Below, piece by piece: positions 13,985-14,061 of a stretch of DNA of 14,061 nt. The DNA is from 0-14-3-00-41-53 sp041500225. Its GTDB lineage: Bacteria; Nitrospirota; Thermodesulfovibrionia; Thermodesulfovibrionales; SM23-35. The stretch covers positions 1 through 14,061 of the forward strand of contig JBGQLV010000064.1 of the NCBI GenBank assembly GCA_041500225.1, written 5' to 3'. Position 1 is the first letter of the stretch. The number at the start of each line of letters is the position of its first letter. Under the pieces are notes generated by a model. It was not told where the DNA came from. It worked only from the letters and a program-made list of their open reading frames with translations, and did no database searches. A program made the translations under genes and the position numbers.

Positions 13985-14061
13985 AGGGTCAAGTCGCACG
14001 GTCTATTAGTACTGGTCAGCTGAATGCATTACTGCACTTACACCTCCAGCCTATCAACGTG
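13985..14061 (-). rRNA. rrl: 23S ribosomal RNA, 3' end (partial, runs off the window)
   Basis: The reverse complement begins with CACGTTGATAGGCTGGAGGT and continues through AGTACTAATAGACCGTGCGA to GACTTGACCCTT. This matches the well-known 3' end of bacterial 23S rRNA (helices ending in the GGCTTAACC-type strand of E. coli). The terminal GACTTGACC would pair with the 5' end of the molecule, which is beyond the window. The end coordinate is estimated to within a few bases. No 5S rRNA or tRNA follows before rpoD. Confidence 0.93.

Overview
The window looks like chromosomal DNA of a diderm bacterium that makes lipid A: it has BamA, a Skp/OmpH chaperone, and LpxD, FabZ, LpxA and LpxI. Base composition is about 40% G+C. 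LpxI in place of LpxH, the bamA-ompH-lpxD-fabZ-lpxA-lpxI order, a compact RpoD and paired M16 peptidases would fit an uncultured Nitrospirota or deltaproteobacterial-grade lineage. That placement is an inference from gene content only.

Layout. (1) 1-226: a short GC-rich end of unknown nature, then an AT-rich leader with a small palindrome, a 12-bp tandem repeat and a probable bamA promoter. (2) 227-6117, plus strand: a tight outer-membrane operon bamA-ompH-lpxD-fabZ-lpxA-lpxI. Several junctions overlap or nearly touch (TAGTG at ompH/lpxD, ATGA at lpxD/fabZ, 3 nt between fabZ and lpxA). lpxB is not here; the operon meets convergent genes after lpxI. (3) 6118-6260: a convergent gap in which I recognise no gene and no clear terminator. 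(4) 6261-11348, minus strand, read right to left: an active-type M16 zinc peptidase, a degenerate M16 partner joined to it by a GTGA overlap, a 118-bp structured inverted-repeat element, a membrane CHASE2 adenylate cyclase, and a small YwbE-family protein of distinctly higher G+C. (5) 11349-11477: a divergent promoter region. (6) 11478-12482, plus strand: a secreted LysM-domain protein. (7) 12475-13902, minus strand: the primary sigma factor RpoD, overlapping the LysM gene tail to tail by 8 bp. (8) 13985-14061, minus strand: the 3' end of a 23S rRNA gene, only 82 nt from the rpoD start, with no room for a 5S gene between them.

How the genes work together. The plus-strand operon couples insertion of outer-membrane proteins (BamA, Skp) to early lipid A synthesis (LpxA, LpxD, LpxI) and to FabZ, which uses the same hydroxyacyl-ACP pool. 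The M16 pair, the LysM protein and the CHASE2 cyclase are also envelope proteins, so most of the window concerns the periplasm and outer membrane.

I see no CRISPR array, phage genes, transposase or defence system. The least conventional signals are two repeat elements. One is the three-way-junction inverted repeat at 8544-8661. The other is a heptamer-based inverted repeat at 9943-10035 that supplies the GTG start, the stop/start overlap and most of the signal peptide of the second M16 gene. The 23S-rpoD junction without 5S also stands out.
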